Source: Diphasiastrum complanatum (Eukaryota > Streptophyta > Lycopodiopsida > Lycopodiales > Lycopodiaceae). Taken from it: DNA of 36,178 nucleotides. Under the pieces are notes generated by a model. The model was not told where the DNA came from. It did no database searches and saw nothing but the letters and a program-made list of their open reading frames with translations. The stretch covers positions 64,001 to 100,178 of the forward strand of contig MU831859.1 of the NCBI GenBank assembly GCA_029204225.1, read 5' to 3'. A program made the position numbers and the translations under genes. Shown here piece after piece: positions 19,905 to 32,217 of the stretch. How positions within the stretch are numbered: position 1 is the stretch's first letter; the number at the start of each line of letters is the position of its first letter.

Positions 19905-20494
19905 GTTGCAATGACGTGATCTTTCTCTTTCAACCTGTTCCAATGCACAAAGCACTCTTTTGCAAAACAACAAATGTTTCCAAAAAGAAATCACAAAGAT
20001 ATGGAACCTCTCAATTCTCTTCTAGCACTTATAAATAGCAAATCAGCACATAGAATGAAGAATCTTGATCGACCTATGATCTGCCAACAATCTACTGAAT
20101 CTTGCCACTTATTTAGATTTAAACACACTCTACTAAAGTCCAAAAACCTCGAAAAAAAATAGAGATCCAATCAAAAATAGGGTTTTGACAAAATCACAAA
20201 AAATTGAATCTTCAAATTCCTACATGCAATTGCCACAAACTTGATTTAGAATCTTGTAGCCTCCAATGAAAATTTTATAATGCATCAAAAATTGGCCAAA
20301 TCCAGTAAGCCACTTATGAAATCGGAATTATTCAAGATCATAAATCTAAATTGAGCTTTGATCTACAAAAGATCAATTCTACATATGCAAAATGCTTGAT
20401 TTTTGAGAAGAAATCAATTTAGCACACTCTAGCATTGGTAACTCCTCCAAATCTTTGATCGATGTGATTGATCCTTTCATAACTTGCAACAATA
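19905..20494 (-). other. Copia B leader
   Basis: About 590 bp between primer-binding site and gag ATG on the minus strand. AT-rich, no supported coding or RNA feature. Confidence 0.5.
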
Positions 20495-20506
20495 GCTCTG
20501 ATACCA
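20495..20506 (-). other. Copia B primer-binding site (tRNA-iMet)
   Basis: Minus-strand TGGTATCAGAGC, the exact copia consensus, complementary to the 3' end of initiator tRNA-Met. It directly adjoins the LTR end (AATCTTCACA) with no spacer. Confidence 0.92.
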
Positions 20507-21409
20507 TGTGAAGATTTTGTGATTCACTAAGATCCAAAATCACCTATTGATCTTTGGTATGAAATACAACAAACTCTACACCATTTGCAACATAGAAAAT
20601 CAAAATCTACTTAATGAAAGAGATGCAAAATCAATAAGATTTTGATCAAACATCAAGCTTATAATTAAATGAAGTTGCTATCCATACAAAAATAGTAAGC
20701 TACTATATTTCACACATGTGGATCCAAATATAGCAAAATATGAGCATTCTACACACCGATTGCAAGATATCATCAATATAGTGCACCAATGGATAGATGA
20801 AAGCAAGATAACTCATGTATAGGCATGAAATGATATGAGAGAGAAGAATCTATTTCTCCCATGAGTTACATCCTTATGATAGCAGTTCCATGCATCATTA
20901 ATGATCTTGATTTCCCTCCATCAAAAACCCTACTATTAATGTGGACTATTTTCAATGTATCTAACATTCAAATTTGAATGTGTCCAAATTCGACTTTCTA
21001 CTTTCCCTCACTTTCTAAAAGTGGTAATTCAAATGCTTTTAGACTAATATAACTTTGAAAATCAAACTCTAAGTCTAATATGAAAATTGGCCTCAATTGC
21101 CAAATAAACAAATATGACCAAAATGTCAAACTAGTTGACAATTTCTCACATTACTTTGATTGGACCACCTATATGCCAATGATTGGACCATTTTTGTGCA
21201 TCTTACAATATGATTGGTCCAAATTGACAAATGAAATCAAGAGTTGCTATGCCACTAGACCTCTCCCATCAAGCCAAGTGTAAGTAGCCTACACTATCAC
21301 GAGCTAATTGAACTCTAAATTTGGCTTAATCACTTATTTACGGCTGTAAATGAGTGATTTTGATAGAGGACTCCCAAACCTCAAGATAGATGATTTTTAG
21401 AATTTCTCA
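20507..21409 (-). repeat. Copia B LTR (903 bp)
   Basis: On the minus strand it begins TGAGAAATTC after a polypurine tract and ends AATCTTCACA before the primer-binding site, so both ends are supported independently. It carries three CCAAT boxes in its own sense (plus-strand ATTGG at 21159, 21182 and 21213). The plus-strand interval 21149-21400 is repeated at 26885-27155. Confidence 0.88.
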
Positions 21410-21420
21410 CTCCTCCTTAA
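21410..21420 (-). other. Polypurine tract of the upstream copia B copy
   Basis: Minus-strand TTAAGGAGGAG immediately before the LTR start TGAGAAATTC. A near-identical tract precedes the copia D LTR at 35998-36011. Confidence 0.8.
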
Positions 21421-21505
21421 AATAGAGTCTATCTACTTTAACATAGATCATGGAATCAAGCCAATATTAGATCTAAACTTGATGAAGGCACTCTTGAGCA
21501 ATGGT

Positions 21506-21850
21506 TTAGTGAGACGATTGGTGATACATGATGATGATCCAATGCAAATTGATTTCTCCTCCAATGACCTTTTCCCTTACAAAGTGGTGTGTAATCTCAA
21601 CATGTTTTCTTCTTGCATGGAAGATAGGATTGTTGGCAAGAGCTTGACCTAAGATGTTGTAGTTGTAGGTATTCAATCTCTCAGCTTGCTTCAAGAGAAA
21701 AGACCCCCCCATAATCACTTGAGAAATTGACTTGTAATGGATCCAAAAAACAAGTACACATGTTGCTTCTTTCTCAAAAAATGATTTGATAATGGTGTCC
21801 AACCAAAACCAGAGTGAGATCTTGCAACAAAGATGTGAGATCAATATCAC
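21506..21850 (-). pseudogene. Copia RNase H C-terminus, second copia B copy
   Basis: The minus strand reads ALANNPIFHARRKHVEITHH, then FVREKVIGGEINLHW, the copia RNase H C-terminal block. The conserved end of pol (DxFTK-like) is degraded. It lies upstream of the polypurine tract and LTR, so it belongs to another copy that shares this LTR. Upstream similarity fades towards 22100, where the TR-GAG-like element begins. Confidence 0.8.
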
Positions 21851-22099
21851 GAGCTATGACAAATTCTCTCAATCTAGATCTAGCTTCTCTCCAAAGATGA
21901 TGAAAAAAACTTGAGCCAAATTCTTTCAGGCATGTGTTAAGAGCTCAAAGACACCACAATAGAGTCAAATACACTTGATTTTATAAAACTATGTGGCTAT
22001 GGCCTCAAAATCACACCTATCACACCTAGACAAGATTGGCAAGCAAAAAAGTGAGCTTTTTAATCAAATAGGATAGATATGAGTCAAACTTGTTGTATC
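21851..22099. other. Decayed copia sequence or spacer
   Basis: Probably further decayed pol of the second copia copy, but no motif could be read with confidence. Ends at the start of the TR-GAG-like element. Confidence 0.35.
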
Positions 22100-23037
<938 letters not shown>

Positions 23038-23046
23038 ATATTTTTT

Positions 23047-23064
23047 TGGCACTGTTGCCCAGAG
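23047..23064 (+). other. TR-GAG-like primer-binding site (tRNA-Asp type)
   Basis: TGGCACTGTTGCCCAGAG resembles the plant gypsy primer site TGGCGCCGTTGCCGGGGA with several changes. It is preceded by a T-run of seven. Confidence 0.65.
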
Positions 23065-24128
23065 GAGACGATGCTAAGCAGTCCTAGGAGTGGTTTTTTA
23101 GTTTGTATTTTTTTGTTATTTTCTCCCTTTTTGACAGGTTTATTACTTGCCTACTGTGTTTTTTCTACTTTTTTGTCATTTTTTTTACTCGCCTTTTCCA
23201 AAGAGCTAGGCAGGGTTCAAGCTCTGTTTTGTGAGCTCGGCGAGTTATAAGTTATAACTCGCCATTGGTACTTTTACTCACCCATCCTAACTTGCCAGAC
23301 TGCTTTTTGCCACTTTTTTTTCAGCCACTTTACTTGTCATCAGAGCAGGGTGATCAACAACCTCATAGCTATCATTCTGGTGACCGAGGAGTTATAGGGT
23401 TATTACTCGCCAGTTCTAATTTTTCTGTCATTTTTTAGTTTTTCGTCTTTTTACTCACCAATAGAGTTTATATTTTTTGGTTCACTATCATTGCTCGCCA
23501 TCAATACAGAGGCACAGATACACCTTGATTTGTCTTGTGCCAGACCGATGAGTTAAAAATTTTACTACTCGCCATCCCATAACTCGTCGTATTACTCATC
23601 AGATTATAAGTCACTGTATTACTCGTCAGCTATTTCTCGCCAATTACTTGCCACCATTACTCACCCACTGCCTAATGACTTGACATGCCAATCACCTACT
23701 CAATCGCATACGATTCATACCGCCATCGGGACCTCAATGAGGAGACCCCGGATCCCACCCACCCGGCACCATAGTTACCATTGTTCCTTTCACATCAGTT
23801 ACCATCTGTGCCATCACAATGTTCATTTTTTTCCATCTCCATTCTGTGTAACCTTCATCTTGTTCACCTGTGATATCCATTTGTAAAATCCATCTATTTT
23901 TAAACTCCATCCATTATATCCATTTGTTGAATTCACCTATTACTTCCATCTATTACTGTGACTTTTTGTTTTTGTTATTTGTATTTTTTTCATCCATATT
24001 TAGCAATTTTTTATTTACTCTTTTCTTTTTTCTTTTTTCTTTTTTCAAAAAAAAAAAATTCGATGCCACCATTGTATTGGCACTGAAGCAATTCAACACG
24101 CAGCTCTACTACACTCCACTATCTAGCT
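23065..24128 (+). other. TR-GAG-like leader with ACTCGCC repeats and a palindrome
   Basis: About 1.06 kb before the gag start. From about 23187 to 23665 it holds about fifteen degenerate copies of ACTCGCCA (for example 23187, 23257, 23404, 23566). At 23239-23263 there is a perfect inverted repeat with 12-bp arms, GGCGAGTTATAA and TTATAACTCGCC, separated by one G. The rest is T-rich. Confidence 0.7.
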
Positions 24129-25080
24129 ATGACGACTCCACTTGCACGGTTGTCTAAAGTACAGATGTTTTCTAATGAAACTATTCAACAATATCTTATA
24201 GAATTTACAACATCGTGAAGAGTTATGATCCACCTCTACCTACAAAAATCATAATGATGAACTACTATATCGGACTACTCAATGAGATCAGATCTAGCAT
24301 GGGAGACTTGGCATCCTATACTTCATTTGTACAAACTTGTCAAGATGCCGCTCTTATGGAAGCAAAGATCTCAATGGAGGAGGTGGATCATCCCCATTCT
24401 ATTGCTGCATCATCGAATGGGACATCAGAGGAATCAAAATCCACAACGTTAGGCAATCATCTAAGAGAGAAAGACACGGCCTCACAACAAAGTCAAGAGG
24501 CAGAACCAAGTGCCACATGTCACAAAATTGACCAACAAAAGCCTAAGGCTTGCAAAATGAAAATTCTTCACTCGGACCAGTGTGGATATTGTTATGGAGA
24601 ACATGCACACACTGAATGTCCAGTACAAAACCCCCGGTTGAAAAATCAAGGAAATAATGTAGACCATAAGGTTGGAGGTCAGAATCAAGAAAGGTCAAAC
24701 TTAATGACAAGCCAACAAGAGAATCATTCAACAGATGTCAAGAGTTTTCTCTCGAGCTCATCAAAACAATCCTCAATCAAAAAAGTTGGAGTGGAAGTCT
24801 TGGTAATATCATCAAGCTTGTCTTCAAATTCAGCTGAAGACCATAACAACTTACCACTCTACTATGTGGAGAGTGAGAAGGGACATTTGTTACCTGTGTA
24901 TGCTTATCACCTCCAAGGGGATGGTATTCTGCGCATGGTACGATGTTTCGGATGTGGTGGAAGACATCATCGATCAGAAAGCCCACATCGAGGTGATCCA
25001 ACAATCTTTTTAACTTGGTGTTCACAATGCAGCGTCAACCACCCATGTCTGATTGTCCATTGAGACAATCACGAAAAGCT
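24129..25080 (+). pseudogene. TR-GAG-like gag with three knuckle positions
   Basis: ATG 24129 (MTTPLARLSKVQMFS) opens the end of a Gag core with ETIQQYLIEF. After a one-base shift near 24210 a 282-codon frame continues: PPLPTKIIMMNYYIGLLNEI and a Ser/Lys-rich linker. Three knuckle positions follow: CGYCYGEHAHTEC (24581-24619, intact), CFGCGGRHHRSES (24944-24982, last Cys changed to Ser) and CSQCSVNHP..SDC (25019-25056, one base missing). All have C-X2-C-X3-H-X4-C spacing. The knuckles would bind the element RNA during packaging. Only this part of Gag is recognisable; the N-terminal half of the core is not. Confidence 0.75.
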
Positions 25081-26153
25081 AAGATGGCATTATCTCACAA
25101 GGACCAACACGTACCATGTTATTAAGCAAATCCACTCAAGATGCACTACAAACGAGAAATTTTAGTGTCACCTAGTTTTGAGATAAGTGGATTATACGAC
25201 AATCCTCTCAAATCCAAAAAGTGCACAGAGTCACCTCAAACTCAAACGACCACATCATCACAAGAGACGGAGCTAGTAGAATCCATCAAACAAATTGTAA
25301 CAACAGATTTTACGAGAATTCTACCTAGCCTTCTACAATAAATAATGGATGCTACATTACAACAGGTACGTGTGGCAACTAGAACTCTTGACGGAAAACT
25401 CGCACAGGGCTTGCAAGCAGGCATGGTCACGCATTCTTCAAGACCGCAAGAAAATGGGAAGGAAAAGACTAAGGTTGACAATTGCCAACCAATTCCAAAA
25501 TCATCGATGGGCAAAATGTCCAACCAAAGTCTAATTGTTCCACAAAACAACATACCACTAGTACAGTTCCAAATCCAGATATAACAGTGCTTGAAAGGCC
25601 AAATTTAGGGAATTCAAGCCCAAAAAGGCCAAATGCACAGCAAGAACCAGTGCCTACAATGTCTATGCCTTGTCCTCAATTGGTAAGATTGACTGTTGAA
25701 CAAAGTCTGTAGGTTAAAGCATACCACGACAATACCTAGATAGACTAAGCAGTCAAGAGAGCACATCCTATCCACATTATGAATTGAGAGAGACCACGAC
25801 AATACCCCTACATCGATCTATCAAAATCAATATCAATCAGTCTTATCATGGGATCCTCTGATGGATGGTGTCAACTACCCATTTGTTGATGAACAAGATT
25901 ATCAGGAATGGCCACCAGACTCATATGGTTATTATCGAAGATATGACAAGTCCATGTTCTTGCTGATCGTCATCAAAGGAAGCCTCAGGTTTTACATAAG
26001 CGTTCATATCTACGCTTTTTCTTGGAGCACCAAACAAAATAAAAATCTATACATATGCTCTCTACAGACTTTGACAATGAAACTCGTCATCATCCCAAGG
26101 ACCAGTCAGAGGCAAAGTACCATGGGACTGGCACTCGTTTGGTAGCAAGAGCA
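25081..26153 (+). pseudogene. TR-GAG-like tail region, unrecognised
   Basis: Protein-like pieces continue in the gag orientation: KQIVTTDFTRILPSLLQ before a stop near 25340, then TLQQVRVATRTLDGKLAQGL at about 25350-25410, and later VNYPFVDEQDYQEWPPDSYG at about 25870-25930. Gln/Asn/Pro content is high. None resembles protease, RT or integrase. It may be a Gag extension. No clear polypurine tract precedes the 3' LTR at 26154. Confidence 0.45.
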
Positions 26154-26811
<658 letters not shown>

Positions 26812-26884
26812 ATGTGAAAAATAATCTAAGTGGTCCATGAAGAGTGGTAATGGAGTTCAATGATTGGACCTCTCTAAAATCATC

Positions 26885-27155
26885 TCTTACTTTGATTGGA
26901 CCACCTACATGCCACCTCTTATAATGATTGCACCATTTTGGTGCATCTTATAATATGATTGGTCCAAATTGACAAATGAAATCAAGAGGTGCTATGTCAC
27001 TAGACCTCTACCATCAAGCCAAGTGTATGTAGCCTACACTATCACGAGCTAATTGAGCTCTAAATTTGGCCTAATCACTTATTTACAAGTGTACAATGAG
27101 TGATTTTGATAGAGGACTCCCAAACCTCAAGATAGATGACTTTTACAATTTCACA
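26885..27155 (-). repeat. Copia B-family LTR fragment
   Basis: Matches plus-strand 21149-21400 of the copia B LTR, in the same orientation, and ends at TTTCACA (27155), the expected LTR terminus. No polypurine tract follows. It retains CCAAT motifs at a spacing of 31-32 bp. Confidence 0.85.
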
Positions 27156-28889
27156 AAAGGAATATTACTATGATAACTAACAAACCTAGGACCAAAGTCT
27201 TAGCACAGTTCAAATTTATAAAAACATGGCATGGTTTTTTTTAAAGATTCTCCAAGAACTCCTTTCCTTTTGTAGTATACACTCTGTATAGACTCTGAGC
27301 TTCAAATCAATGAGAAGAGTCATAATCCTATAATAGATCTTGCTTTTATAAAGGAGAGCAAATATATTCAAGAGTAATGGCTTCTCTTCCTCTTGCAATA
27401 TCATTATCCACTCCACCTGTTCTGCTCCTAAAAATAAGTTCTGACTCAACTTGGTCTTCCATTTGAGGTAATGTCATGTTATATATATTCATGCCATAAA
27501 TTGGAAGAAATTCTGGCATTAGTGTAACATTATAAATACAAAACATTGAATGATGAGAGATATGTTCTGAAAAGTCAAAACAAAAAGATTAAGAGAAATT
27601 ACTTTCAACTAATTCTAAATGCATAAAGTGAAAATTTTAAAATGGTTGTTATAATAATTTTAGTAGGAAAACTACTTTTTTCACACAACTAAAAGAGAAA
27701 AGCTTTCTTGACATAATTAGATGATATCATGCAACCTAAACATTGTTTTAAACTATGTTGATTTTTACGGAGAAATATAACTCATAAGCCTCCCATGGAC
27801 TTCCAAGCATTGCATGTGCAATCATTCTGAATAGTGTACAAAATTTCAATGTAAAAATTAAAAAAAATTCACATTTAAATTTAAACTCATAGGAGCTATC
27901 AATGTCCCCAACATCCACATTGAAGCATTAATTGTTCTTAAGAATGTGAGCAACATTACGTGTGGCATATGAATGAACCTTTACATGTGATTTTATAATA
28001 AGTTTCAATAGGTAATGGCAAGCTTCTTTCATTTCAATCAATAGCTAATTCTATCAAAAGGGAACTACAAAACAATGCTATGTCAAGTCCAATGCTTTTC
28101 TTATGCTTACCTAACTCATGCATCATACTACTAAAACATTGAAACAAAGGTTCTCTTTTTGTATATATATATATATATATTTTTAAATACTTTGTTCACA
28201 AGTCACAACTCTATCAATGAAAACATATTGTAATTTTTAATGCTTAAAGCTAACATTTGATGAGATGGCAAGTTGCCTTCATCATTGATCTCTTAATGAT
28301 TTCTTTACAAAAGTAATGCTAATTTATTTTCTTTTAATTATAAATCAAACATCTAGCCATGCATGTGCATATTACCTTATGAAGGTTTTCGAAATATGTG
28401 CTTGTTCTTCAATATGTGATTCTATATATCTTATTGTTGAATTTGTATTCAATCTTTTATAGAAATTTTACATCGATTATGGTACTTGCAAGAAACTATC
28501 TTATATCCTCATACAATATAATACATCCAAACGGTACTTTAGGCTTGTTTCATAGAATTATATTGTCTCACCGACCAACAACTAGATGCATTCACTTTTC
28601 ATTTGAGAAAAATTCAAACTATGTTTGTGCAAGATAAACATTCTTAAAGCCTTGCATAAAAACTCTATTTTTTATCAATTCATTGTTTGAACCATGAAGT
28701 AATGATTTGTAGACTTTCAATATAAAAAAGATTTGTATGATTATTTTCTTTGTTGATACAAACTAAATGAACTTTAATATGAATCAAAAAGTAAAAGACA
28801 AGAAAACCAAACAAAACAAGACCTTCAAACATGACATTTTGGCCACAATAATATGACAACCATATGCCATACATCATCATCATCACAAG
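27156..28889 (-). other. Exon-like islands of an unidentified gene remnant
   Basis: AT-rich, not similar to the flanking elements. The minus strand has short coding-like islands next to possible splice signals: SHIEEQAHISKTFIR before a GTAATA donor (about 28413-28369), PLFQCFSSMMHEL before GTAAGC (about 28150-28111), KEACHYLLKLIIKSHVKVHS (about 28030-27900, with a stop later), MIAHAMLGSPWEAYELYFS after TATTCAG (about 27827-27770), and LPQMEDQVESELIFRSRTGG within 27546-27346. I recognise no family, and frames between islands were not joined. A (TA)n run lies at about 28161-28180. It could be a low-copy host gene relic or an unknown transposon. Confidence 0.35.
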
Positions 28890-29150
28890 TCAGGCCCAAG
28901 AAGGACAAATCGAATATCAAGTGCTACTATTGTAGCAAGATGGGGCACTATGCCTCGTAATGCTTCAAGAGGAAGCAAGCTCAAGGTCAAGCCAACATTG
29001 GACAAGAGGAGGAAGAGAGTTCTCATGAGGACTCACTCATGATGTCAACTTTTTCATCATCAAATGTCAAAGGTGAAGATCCTTGGTGGATAGATAGTGG
29101 GGCTAGCTCCCATGTCAGGTAGAAGGGAGTATTTTTCTCAACTCACACCT
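28890..29150 (+). pseudogene. Copia C gag knuckle and protease start (broken)
   Basis: The knuckle CYYCSKMGHYAS.C (from about 28920) has the canonical C-X2-C-X4-H-X4-C spacing with a TAA in the codon before the last Cys. An acidic linker follows, then the protease motif PWWIDSGASSHV at about 29082-29117 with its catalytic Asp. A stop follows shortly after. Confidence 0.82.
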
Positions 29151-29210
29151 TATGTAGGACCTGTAAAGTCCATTTTTATAGCAAATGATCATGAATGTAA
29201 AGTTTAAGGT

Positions 29211-30452
29211 GTGGGATCCATTCCCTTATGCTTAGGATCTTCCAAGAAGACTAAGATAGATGGTGTTCTCTTCATTCCTAGCATTACTAAGAATTTTCTT
29301 AGTGTTGGTCAGCTTTTAGATCGTGGTTTCATTGTGGAGTTCTCTACTAATGTATGCAACATCAAAAAAAGTGTAATGATCATAGCAAGGGGAAAAGGTT
29401 TGGGAGGTTATTTAAGCTTGATGCTTTTGTTGATCCTAACCAATTTGTGACGATAGCCGAGGAGAGCAACATGACCACATTTGATTTGTGGTACAAGAGG
29501 CTTGGTCACATGAACACCAAGTCCACGGAAGCCATGTGCAAGGAGGAGCTTGCTCTCAACCTTCCAAGATCTTTGGAAAAGGAGGCAAGGGTATGTGAAG
29601 CTTGTGCCTTGGCTAAGGCACACAAGTTATCTTTTCCAAGCTCAATCACAAAGAAAGTCATCCTCTCGAGTTGATCCACTTGGATGTGCATTTTTCTAGC
29701 ACAAAGAGCAATGATAGAGCTACAATGTGTGTCACCTTTATAGATGACTACTCAAGATATGGATGGATATATCCACTTTCCTCTAAAGAACATGTTTTTG
29801 AGAGTTTTGTCAAGTTCAAGACTTTTGTTGAGAAGCATCATGATCACAAGATCAAGTATTTTAGAAGTGATAATGGAGGAGAATATATCTCAAATGAATT
29901 TAAAGACTTTTGTAATCAAGAAAGGATCAAGAAGGCGTTATCTTGCCCTTACACCCCTCAACAAAATGGGGTGGCCGAGAGGAGAAATATGACTTTGTGT
30001 GAATGTTTTAAAGCTCTAAGGTTAGATGCATGCCTACCTAAGTCTTTTTTGGGAAGAAGTTCTCATGTGTGCTAAATTTTTATGTAGTAGAGTTCCATGT
30101 AGCTTTATAAATGGTAAAACATCTTATGAGTTGTTGTATGGAGAAAAGCCTAATCTCAAAAACTTGAAGGTGTTTGGATGTATTTTCTATATGTACATGT
30201 CCCTTTGGACACAAGAACCAAGAAGGATCCATCATCCATGAAGGGAATCATGGTAGGCTATGGCAATGCAAGCAAAAGCTACAAATATTCATTCTCATAT
30301 CTAGAGATATCATTTTGATGAGAATAGAGTGCATAGGCTTTAAGGTGATTCATCTAACCACTCTATTGGAAGAGAGGTAGCCAAGATCAAGGAGGAGCTT
30401 GATCATGAGGAGGAGCTAAAGCCAATAACACCAATCAAAACAAGAAGTTCCA
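29211..30452 (+). pseudogene. Copia C integrase (broken)
   Basis: The protease-integrase linker is seen at about 29255-29320 (VLFIPSITKNFLSVGQLL). Then comes the zinc region LWYKRLGHMNTKS with CEACALAKAHKL. The catalytic core is open from 29671 to 30075: Asp in IHLDVHF, Asp in RSDNGGEYIS and Glu in GVAERRNMTL are all present. A frameshift near 30050 moves to the C-terminal part (VLMCAKFLCSRVP, LKVFGCIFYM), and further breaks precede the solo LTR. All three catalytic residues survive, but the frame does not. Confidence 0.88.
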
Positions 30453-31154
30453 TGTGAAAGTACTATACTTTAGGACCATAAATGGATCTACAAAATATCC
30501 ACAAGAGTGATTGGATGCTTGCTTAACAATCTATCAAAAACCTAGACACAAAAAAGTTAATCTAGATTGGCAATTTGACAAACAACAAGCTTTAACAATC
30601 AAAAGCATTGATAAGCATTGAAATCTGAGCCCACACGTGTGTAATACAAGCTGTAGTACGGCATTCAACCTGAGAAACAAGTAGAAATTTATTTGAGTTC
30701 ATTTGGATCAATAAAACTCAATGTACATAGTGGAGTAGCTTGAGATTGCCAATGAGCTCCAAAAATATTCTATCTTCTCACTATGGGAGCTTGGAATACA
30801 TAGCAAATTCGACTTCCTTCTTGAAGTTAGGTGGATTTCTAGCATGTAATAAGGAAGTTAACTCACTCTTCTTGCCCTAAAATGAAATCCTAGCCTAGAT
30901 CCTAGAGTTATGCTTGGTAGGTAGCTAGTTGGTCAAATTTTCACCTTAAACTTAGGTGTAGATCCTATAAAGTAGGGATGACCACCAAATAGACATGACC
31001 AACTCTCTTGACTTGACCTAGACCACATTAGGAGTGGGTTGCCACGTGGAATCTTGGCCTTCCATGTGTGGAACCCAATTATACACAATATTTACAAAGT
31101 TCTACATGGTTTTTGATCAAGCTAGATTTGCCAATTTTTGGCAGAGTCTTCACA
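30453..31154 (+). repeat. Solo LTR (702 bp) inserted in copia C
   Basis: Begins TGTGAAAGTAC and ends GTCTTCACA, so the ends form the inverted repeat TGTGAA/TTCACA. Flanks are TTCCA on the left and ATCCA on the right, a 5-bp target duplication with one mismatch. Removing it and one flank copy restores the copia C frame across the site (RSS then TRSRMEPLRL). No internal retroelement sequence is present, which is the mark of a solo LTR formed by LTR-LTR recombination. The family is unassigned. It contains palindromes CACACGTGTG (30632-30641) and CCACGTGG (31042-31049). Confidence 0.85.
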
Positions 31155-32208
31155 ATCCACAAGGTCAAGGATGGAGCCATTAAGGCTCACATACAAGGAC
31201 AAGGGCAAGCAAGCTGAGGGAAGTACCTCTTCTTATGCTTTCATCACATCTTTTGAAGAGCCTTCAAATGTTAGTGAAGCCTTAGAATCAAAGGAGTGGT
31301 TTCAAGCTATGTGTGATGAGTACAACGCATTGATGGAGAATGATACTTGGATGCTTGTTGATCTACCTATGGATAAGAATGTGATTGGATGTAAGTGGGT
31401 TTTTAAGCTCAAGTTGAGTCAATATGGGAGTGTTTCTAAGCACAAGGCAAGGCTTGTAGCCAAGGGATATGCTCAATCAAAGGGCATAGGTTATGATGAG
31501 ACCTTTGCACCCGTGGCAAAGATGGTCACCATAAGACTAATTATTGCTCTTGCTTCGCACTTTGGTTGGTTGTTGTTTCCAATAGATGTGTAAAATGCAT
31601 TTTTAAATGGCCATTTGGAAGAGGACATATTCATGGAGCAACCCGAGGGCTTCTTCAAGCAAGGTATGGAAAACAAGGTGTGTCATCTCAAGAGGAGCTT
31701 GTATGGTTAAAACAAGCTTCTAGAACTTGGAACACAAGGCTCAATACTTTCCTTATCTCTATTGGATTTACTCCTAGTGAATATGATCCCACTTTGTACA
31801 TAACATTCAGTGAAAAAGGCATTGCACTTTTATTACTTTATGTTGATGATATCATACTTAGTGGAGATGATTTAGAAGGTGTTGAGAAAACTAAGCTAAA
31901 TCTATCAAAAGAGTTTAAGATGGTAGATCTCGGACATTTGCACTTCATTTTGGGTATGTAAGTACTTAGATCTTTAGATTATGTCTTCATTTTTCAAACT
32001 AAGTATGCCATTTCATTACTCAATAGATTTAACATGCATGGATGCAAGCGTGTAGAGAGTCCTAAGGAGCATGATGTAAAAGTAACCAATAAAGAGGATG
32101 AAAGATCCTTCAAGGACATCACTCTTTATAGGCAACTTATTGGCTCCTTAATGTGGATAACCATAACGAGACCTGAGCTTTTGTGGAGTCTCACATTATC
32201 CAAATTTT
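31155..32208 (+). pseudogene. Copia C reverse transcriptase (broken)
   Basis: Open from the insertion site to about 31593: WFQAMCDEYNALMENDTWML, CKWVFKLKLSQYGSVSKHKA and GIGYDETFAPVAKM. A TAA breaks the DVKNAFLNG-type motif, and a second TAA breaks LYGLKQASR. The active site LLYVDDIILSGDD is intact at about 31835-31870. The connection region follows (YRQLIGSLMWITITRPELLW), then similarity stops near 32208. The RNase H domain is missing. Confidence 0.9.
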
Positions 32209-32217
32209 GTCATATAT

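Larger units (their letters stand above)
17435..21409 (-). mobile_element. Copia B: Ty1/copia retrotransposon, 3'-truncated
   Basis: Read on the minus strand: LTR (21409-20507), tRNA-iMet primer site directly adjoining (20506-20495), leader, gag, protease, integrase, then the first ~45 codons of RT, where it stops near 17435. RNase H and the 3' LTR are missing on this side. The same LTR is also preceded by a polypurine tract and an RNase H C-terminus of the same orientation, so it sits between two internal regions. Confidence 0.9.
28890..32208 (+). mobile_element. Copia C: Ty1/copia retrotransposon, truncated at both ends
   Basis: Plus-strand order is Gag zinc knuckle, protease, integrase, RT, start of RNase H. 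It begins inside gag near 28890 and is cut at about 32208, where the gypsy D LTR starts. A 702-bp solo LTR interrupts it between integrase and RT. No LTR of its own is present. Confidence 0.9.

Noticed and set aside
20495-20506. tRNA gene suggested by the tRNA-complementary sequence
   Set aside because: Only the 12-base primer-binding complement is present; there is no cloverleaf. The same holds for 12945, 15012, 23047 and 33194.
27216-27546. Overlapping minus-strand ORFs as one intact gene
   Set aside because: Two frames look equally protein-like, neither matches a family I know and the frames do not join; kept only as part of the exon-like islands.
28161-28180. (TA)n run as a possible origin or matrix attachment site
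   Set aside because: A short AT dinucleotide run is common in AT-rich plant DNA and nothing else supports a function.
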